Assembly: GCA_947034885.2 (NCBI GenBank)
Contig: OX344753.2
Span: 27,792,347 to 27,856,346, forward strand
Direction: 5' to 3'
From: Thuidium tamariscinum
Lineage: Eukaryota; Streptophyta; Bryopsida; Hypnales; Thuidiaceae
Length of the DNA: 64,000 nucleotides
Shown here: piece after piece, positions 58,580 through 64,000 of the stretch
Layout: each line of letters starts with the position of its first letter
How positions within the stretch are numbered: the first letter of the stretch is position 1
The notes under the pieces: model-generated
What the model was told of the DNA's origin: nothing
Databases searched by the model: none
The model's input: only the letters and a program-made list of their open reading frames with translations
Position numbers and translations under genes: made by a program

Positions 58580-60519
58580 CCCGTGGCTGGGCCCCTCTCG
58601 GTAATTGCCGGTGAAAACACTTTGTTACTTTCTATCCTAAACTACCCTAATGTAATTCCAAAATATTAGTTGTTTAATGGTGGAAATTTCTAAAAACATC
58701 CCCATTTTGTCAAAGAAATCTTGGCCAAATCAAATCCAAGATCTTAACCCAAAATATTTTGGAATTAACTCTAATCTACGTAGATATTTTGCAAATTAAT
58801 CCAAAGTCATTTCGAAAATTGTCTTTCTTTAGCCCAAAGATGGCTTTTTACACAAGAAAGAGATCTTGACCAAATCCAATCTTTGATTTTCCAAGAGATA
58901 TTTCCAAAATCACTTCTAATTAACTGCAATTAACGATTAAAAAGTCAAACTAAGAGCTGACCCTCTCTATCTTTTAGGGAACAACTCGAAACGAAAAATC
59001 GTCTGCGCCATTGTCTTCAGAAGACCCCAATTAGCCTAAGGGACCCCTTACCCCTCACTCCTAGGCCATTTGCGCGCCCAAATTGGAATTACGGTAATTC
59101 CAATTAAAAGTCAAAAATCTAACTTTTAGGATTTGCGCATTTTGATGAATCTGTCAGGCCAGGGTTGTTAGGAATGTCCGTGAGAGTAAGGAATGACTCC
59201 TTATTTGCGACAATCGGACATCATTCGCTCCTGATATGCCGGTCAACCCGCCGCCAACTTGTAACTTCCAGTGAATTTCGATGTCGATGCCGGTTTTGGT
59301 AGTTGGGAATGCTGGAATGTCTTCAAACTTGACCGGGCGCTTATTAAGCACACAAAAACCTATCCTAATTTTTAGTGAGATTTTACCGCATCATACGTAA
59401 TTTCTATGATTTTACGAACATTTCTATGTGCGGTTGACTTCCCATGGAGTCAACGTGGAATTTCGGAAAAATCCGAAATAAATTGGGTAACATCTAGGGT
59501 ACTCCTAGATTCTTGGTGTAAGTCCCACGCCACCTTGCACCTTTCTAATTTTAGTAATTTTGGAATTACATTGCCCAATTGGACAATCTAATTCCCGATG
59601 CCCGAGAATCTTGGACAATTGTTTGATTCTTATTCGCTCCTGGCATGCTCCTACCCTTGGAACACCTCTTTGTAGTCTTCAATCTCCAATCCTCCATCTT
59701 TTGTCTTGTGAACTTTGAACTCTCCAAATCCATTGTAGTGGTTTTACCTTTAAATCTAATTTATTCCAAAATTGAACTTAAGCCCTGGTAACTCTCCCAC
59801 GTTCGTAGTAGACTCTTTTAGCTTAGTCAGTATGTCTTATGCATCCTTAAAAGGTTGACTTTGCACAGACATTCGCTAGGACTGACTAACTCTCTATTCC
59901 TTATTTCTCTCGGAATTACTAATTCTTCACATATACTTGCTTTGGAGACTTAGAATGATTCAAATTTCTAGTATTAGGAATTTTCCACCATCTAAGTTGG
60001 TTTTCCACCATTTTGGCATAGATTGACACCAAAACTCCCTCAACACTCTTTTTATGTCTTTTTCTTGAATATTTTGACTAATTTTCGCCATTTAATCGCG
60101 AAAAATGGACCCAAAGTCCTGAGTGCCATCTCGAGGGCTCACAGTCATCTAAATGAATCCTCAAGAAATATTTGAATTTTTAATTGTGCCATTTTAGTTC
60201 ATTTCTCAATTTATTCTAGAAATCATTTCATACATTATTTGAATTAGGCATATAGTGTATGGTGTATGGTGTATGATGCTGGTTTGAATTTTTGAATTTT
60301 GAAAAAAAAAATTAAATTTTTTTTTTCCAAAAAACTTCAGTATGTACTAAAGAGCAAAAAAATGATTTAAAATAATATTTTAAAAATATTTAATAATTAA
60401 TTAAAATTAATAAAAAAACAGTATTTTCTGACGTGGCAGTCGCTCGACCACATCAGCATCGCGTTCCCAGAGTTCCCAATGCGTTCCCAACGTTTGGAAA
60501 CTCACAGTCTTGTAAACTA

Positions 60520-60690
60520 GCTAGAAATCCTCTTATGAAATGGGGGGATAAATGACTTGTTCACAATGACTGCACCAACAACAATGACTGCAAAATAGTC
60601 ATTTTGTAGTCATTTTGTAGTCATTATTGCCAATGTAATCATTGTAGACAAGTCATTTAATTTATCCCCCTATTTTCTTGTAGTAAAGAC
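60520..60690. repeat. CACTA-type subterminal block
   Basis: Holds 'ggggggataaatgacttg', several 'caatgactgca' and 'agtcattttgtagtcatt' words, and ends 'tttatccccctattttcttgtagta', close to a CACTA right end. Probably a remnant of a nested or duplicated CACTA terminus inside the larger element. Confidence 0.45.
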
Positions 60691-62372
60691 AATATGCTAA
60701 TATAGACAACAATCATTTCAAAATTACTAGAATGCAAGTATACTCATCTGATTTATGATTTCTTAACACTCATATCCTAATAACTTTCTTGAGCTAATAA
60801 CTTTTCTTTTAGTCTTTCCAATAATTCTACTCCTTGTTTATTTTCTTCATTTTCTTTTTAAAAAAAATTTCAATACAATACTTTTGTCTTTTTTTTGGAA
60901 ATGATGCATTACAAGTGGCCTTTGTCTTTGTTAGCATTAAAAAAAAATTCTTCTTTAGGATCCATTTGTATGATTTGTTTAAACTCCTATCTATATGCCA
61001 TTATGCCAATAATGACTTTTGAAAATTTGTGCCATTGTCAATGAACTACTTTTGAACACTTCATATGCCTTACACTTGAATTACTAAATGTCCCAATAAA
61101 CATACAGTAAGATATTTAGATGAATTCAATCACATTTGTTAAGTTCCATTTTTTCCTTGTGCAAATACCACCACCACTACTTTAGTTTTACTACAAAATG
61201 ACTTCCTGCAACTGCCAAATGACTTCATGTAACTACCAAATGACTTCCTGTAACTACCAAATGACTACTCAATACTTTTGAACTACTACACAACTACTCT
61301 ACTACTACTTTGGCACCTTGTGTCAATCCTTTTCAAACCTTTTAGCAAATTTTATTTATAACTTTTGATTAGAGGCTTAAAATCTAAAACAAATTTTTGG
61401 AGATGAAAGTGAGATTGATTCCCCAACTTTAATTAGTTCAAAGTTTTTTGAAAAAAGTTAGTCTACTATGCCTCAATGAGGTTAAAAATATGACTTGTAA
61501 TGCAATTCCTGCGTTTTACATATCCCACAAGCTTTGTCTTGCCTACTACTATCCTTCCTCTATAAAAGGCTTGTCATTTTATCTAATTGTATCCACATAT
61601 TAAGTGGATTTTGAAATGATGTATGGCATATTCTACATGATATATTATATATAATGAATTGTATATGTTGTATGGTGTATTGCATGTGTATGGTGTATGG
61701 TGTATCATTGTGCAACTTTGAATGCATTCATATGTGACTGTTGAATGACTACTTTAGAGAAGGAAGACATAACTAAAATATAACTCTCCCTAAAGCAAAA
61801 ATGTCTCAAAAATGACTAAGATGCAACTTCAGAACCCCCTTATTATTAAGTGCCACGTGTCAGAGACCCCGCCCTTAAACGTAACTATATCACAACTGGA
61901 ATATGACTTCAGTTTTACTGACATCATTGTCCACGTCAGCATCAGCCAGACTGTCTGACAACTAAATAATGACTGTCTGACAACTGAACACTGACTACCT
62001 GACAACTGAACAATGAATGACACGTCACCAAAACTTCAATTATGCTGCGACTTAGAAATGACTTATAAATTAACCTACGTGGACAACCACGTAGGTGAAA
62101 TTTTCTCAAAAATGGTCAGCTGCCCACCCTTTCACAAAATTTTCAAATAAAATTTCTTTATCCCTTAGATAGATTCATCTACTAGTCATCCAATTTCCAA
62201 ATGGATGGTGATAATACACTCGCAGTCATTTAAAGAATGACTTGTCCACAATGACTGCAGGGCCTAAAGTCATTTTTCAGTCGTCGCGGTCCGAAATGAC
62301 TCATTTTTAGTCATTTTTTGCAGTCATTTATACCCCTATTTTTTTGTAGTGACCGAGATCACCTGTCTGCAA

Positions 62373-62587
62373 CACTAGTAGAAACCCTTGTTTAATGTGA
62401 CGAGGCCTAATTTTTCTTGACGGATTTTGCTAGGCATCAAAAGTAACAACCCGTGTTTTTATGTCAACGTTGATGTTGTGTTAAACGTTTTTGTTGACAT
62501 AAAAACACGGGTTGTTACTTTTGATGCCTAGCAAAATCCATCAAGAAAAATTAGGCTTGTCACATTAAACGGGGGTTTCTACTAGTG
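62373..62587. mobile_element. CACTA-type fold-back MITE with 3-bp duplication CAA
   Basis: Ends CACTAGTAGAAACCC on both strands, flanked by CAA at 62370-62372 and 62588-62590. The body is a near-perfect palindrome ('acaacccgtgtttttatgtc' mirrored). It sits a few bases upstream (in gene sense) of the acceptor of the split exon, so the insertion leaves TTGCAG in place. Confidence 0.8.
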
Positions 62588-62687
62588 CAAGCTTGAAGTG
62601 CCACTCAGCACCCTCCAACTTCATACTGACTGAGTGTTAACTGAAGAACAGGATTGCTAAACATAAAAAAAAATTGCCGATTCCGTG

Positions 62688-62775
62688 GGTACCACGAGGC
62701 ACCGCATAGAAGTAAGTCGGATCCGACGGGGTTTTTTGGCGTGCCTCGTGGTACCCCAAAATCTCAACATTTCAA
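62688..62775. repeat. Imperfect hairpin around GTCGGATCCGAC
   Basis: Left 'gtgggtaccacgaggcacc' and right 'gcctcgtggtaccccaaaat' pair around GTCGGATCCGAC (62716-62727). Same outer motif (GGGTACCACGAG) as the perfect hairpin at 55203, but the inner arms differ. Confidence 0.6.
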
Positions 62776-62984
62776 TAAAAATTCAAAATCAAAACTGATT
62801 TCGGACCTCACCTGTCACGTGAGTCCCCGAAGCGAGTCCAGACTTTTCTAGCTCTCACAGCACCGATCAGTCAGGCGAGACTCATCGCCACGAAGCGGAA
62901 GCGCAAGTTTAAAGTCATGAAGTCCAAAACTTCTGCAATGATCAGCTACTGGATTCTTGCATGATCACATGTGAAGGCTAATTC

Positions 62985-63062
62985 TTGGGTAGTACGAGCC
63001 AGCTTGGAAACCCACGTCGGATCCGACTTGGTTTTGCAAGCTCGCTCGTGCTACCCCAAACA
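62985..63062. repeat. Imperfect hairpin around GTCGGATCCGAC
   Basis: Left 'ttgggtagtacgagccagctt' (first 20 bases cited in part) pairs with 'gctcgctcgtgctacccca' around GTCGGATCCGAC (63016-63027). A third member of the hairpin family, with changed outer sequence. Confidence 0.55.
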
Positions 63063-63164
63063 AGGTGCGTGACGAAGTGACGGAGGCGACGTGACGAACT
63101 CTAGGGCGTGGTGGGTGACAAACTCCAAGGCGTGGGTGGCGCGAGTGGCGCGTCAGTCCCAAAC

Positions 63165-63850
63165 CTCGGGTGTCTAAGTCCTAGTACATGACATTCTATC
63201 TCACTCAGATCTCCTCATCTCAGCTGAAGTCAGACAATCACTCATGAAAGTCCAACGCGCGAAACCATGGTCCATGGCGCTCGTGACAAAGTCCAGGGCG
63301 CGAGTGGCGCGAGAGTCCAGGGTGCGAGTGGCGCATGAGTCCGTGGCGCGTGTGGCGCGTGAGGCCAGGGCGCGAGTCCATGGCGCTCGTGACAAAGTCC
63401 AGGGCGCAAGTGGCACGGCTCTCGTGACAAAGTCCAGGGCACGAGTGGTGTGTCAATCTCAAATCTCGGGTGTCTAAGTACTAGTAAATGACATTCTCTC
63501 TCACTCAGATCTCCTCATCTCAACTAAAGTCAGACAATCACTCATGAAAGTCCAGCGCGTGAGTCCAACGCGCGAGACCATGGCGCCCGTGACAAAGTCT
63601 AGGGTGCGAGTGGCGCGAGAGTCTAGTGGCGCGTGTGGCGCGTGAGGCTAGGGCGCGAGTCCATGGCGCTCATGACAAAGTCCAGGGCGCGAGTCCATGG
63701 CGAGTGGCGCGAGTGGCGCGCCAGTCTCAAATCTCGGGTGTCTAAGTACTAGTTCGTGACATTCTCTCTCACTCAGATCTCCTCATCTCAACTGAAGTCA
63801 GACAATCACTCATGAAAGGCCAAAGCGTGAGCAAGCTTGAAGTGAACTAC
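63165..63850. repeat. GC-rich tandem repeat, units of about 270-300 bp, with inner GGCGCGAGT minisatellite
   Basis: Three long units share 'cgggtgtctaagt' (near 63165, 63465 and 63735) and 'ctcagatctcctcatctca' followed by 'gtcagacaatcactcatg'. Between them run variable numbers of 'gtccagggcgcgagtggcgc' units. ORFs on both strands (HAPLAPWTLS-type strings) are frame shadows of this repeat. Confidence 0.7.
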
Positions 63851-63960
63851 GGGCAATCTTACGAAATCAGTGTTCACCCTTAAACCACAGGACCGGAGTC
63901 TCTTGACTTCGTGCTGCTCACCAGATCCTAAGAATGCAATAAAGTGTGAGGCCAGAATAC

Positions 63961-64000
63961 CTCATTGTGCGCCCCCTTCTCGTCCGGCTTGTCTCCAACT
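63961..64000 (-). other. Possible further upstream exon of the split gene
   Basis: The minus-strand sequence at the window edge is open (VGDKPDEKGAHNE in one frame) and ends at GAG|GTATTC, a possible donor. Very short and at the edge, so only a suggestion. Confidence 0.15.

Larger units (their letters stand above)
56216..60143 (-). mobile_element. Solo LTR of the 4 kb LTR family, copy C, inside the CACTA element
   Basis: 3,928 bp from TGTGAGCGCTCCTAAC to CTCGAGGGCTCACA, with target duplication GTCAT at 56211-56215 and 60144-60148. Its own orientation is minus. It aligns with copy B along its length, and keeps the empty site of B's CACTA insertion. No coding domains of an LTR element are present, consistent with a solo LTR left after recombination. 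The high similarity to B suggests a fairly young family. Confidence 0.8.
55549..62351 (-). mobile_element. CACTA (En/Spm) transposon inserted in an exon, carrying an inverted solo LTR
   Basis: Ends CACTACAAAAGAAGAGGGGT and, on the other strand, CACTACAAAAAAATAGGGGT; both continue ATAAATGACTG. The 3-bp duplication ACC lies at 55546-55548 and 62352-62354. Subterminal AAATGACT/AGTCATTT words are present at both ends. The interior resembles the element at 40055 in reverse orientation ('cccacaagctttgtcttgcctactactatcct' versus its complement at 40990-41040; 'gtgtatggtgtatgg' words). About 2.9 kb without the solo LTR. No transposase is seen. Confidence 0.85.
54186..62366 (-). pseudogene. Spliced gene of unknown function, split by a CACTA element; C-terminal SUMO-interaction-like motif
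   Basis: Lies just upstream of, and on the same strand as, the ParB-methylase gene. Exons seen: one beginning at 62366 after an acceptor TTGCAG, interrupted by the CACTA element at 55549-62351 and continuing to a GTAAGA donor at about 55361 (ISVDLTVLDFVKNLKHQDLL, FALSTLVDNSLFGDIDFAMS, EVIDESEQM); a small exon 54906-54853 (TGGTSVAKGSDQLQQQ); and a last exon 54640-54186. The last exon ends in DEVIILSSESDEDDDVQIID and a TAG. VIIL-SSESDEDDD is a textbook SUMO-interacting motif. Frame slips near 55410 and near 54560, together with the insertion, suggest a dead copy. Family not recognised. Confidence 0.5.
62588..63164. other. Spacer with two imperfect hairpins
   Basis: No supported exon. Contains the two hairpins listed separately and unassigned mixed-composition DNA; probably intron or upstream region of the split gene. 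Confidence 0.35.

Noticed and set aside
63201-63477. Repeated HAPLAPWTLS / RVARESRARV type frames
   Set aside because: Frame shadows of a GC-rich tandem repeat on both strands.

Overview
This window looks like a gene-poor piece of a large, repeat-filled nuclear genome from a plant or streptophyte. The evidence is plant-type mobile DNA: CACTA transposons with CACTACAAAA ends, a Ty1/copia element, LINEs with a CCHC ORF1 and a reverse-transcriptase zinc-binding tail, and a tRNA-type SINE. There are also GT-AG spliced genes and long AT-rich spacers. The species cannot be told from the sequence.

Layout. 1-1,300: the 3' end of an unrecognised acidic/basic nuclear-type protein gene. 1,427-3,460: two inverted ~950 bp elements bounded by TTAA and CCCCTAAAG. 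3,540-5,250: a GTCCG-rich block joined to a LINE ORF1 on the minus strand. 6,188-15,280: a broken Ty1/copia fossil, split by a 3.8 kb nested element (7,449-11,270) with three frames of its own, and holding a SINE near its 3' LTR. 16,700-24,200: small inverted-repeat elements and a LINE ORF2 tail. 20,764-35,660: further TTAA elements set in AT-rich DNA that carries two fields of short recurring motifs. 35,795-46,568: a partial and a complete ~4 kb solo LTR of one family; the complete one holds a CACTA element. 47,146-48,236: fold-back tandem repeats. 49,064-62,366: two neighbouring spliced genes on the minus strand, the upstream one split by a CACTA element that itself contains a third, inverted copy of the 4 kb solo LTR. 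62,370-64,000: a CACTA MITE, hairpin repeats around GTCGGATCCGAC, and a GC-rich tandem repeat.

The main find is the ten-exon gene at 49,064-53,965. Its first exon encodes a ParB/sulfiredoxin-like fold (signature DGNHRRVA). Its last exons encode a permuted, beta-type N4/N6 DNA methyltransferase, with a DPPY-like site (DCPE) before a motif-I-like site (DCTASTGG...CRGTGRNILAFEGD). This ParB-methylase pairing is a phage and bacterial arrangement; here it has at least nine introns. It carries two in-frame TAG codons and one phase slip, so this copy may be decaying. The gene upstream ends in a SUMO-interaction-like acidic tail and is certainly interrupted by the CACTA insertion.

A second find is inside the 4 kb LTRs. 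All three copies carry an ungapped 96-nt open stretch that ends at a GTAAAC splice donor, follows a minimal ATG-NNN-TAG upstream ORF, and differs mostly at synonymous sites. That suggests a conserved LTR-encoded first exon. The nested insertions also give a relative history: LTR into TTAA element, CACTA into LTR, CACTA into gene, and LTR into CACTA.
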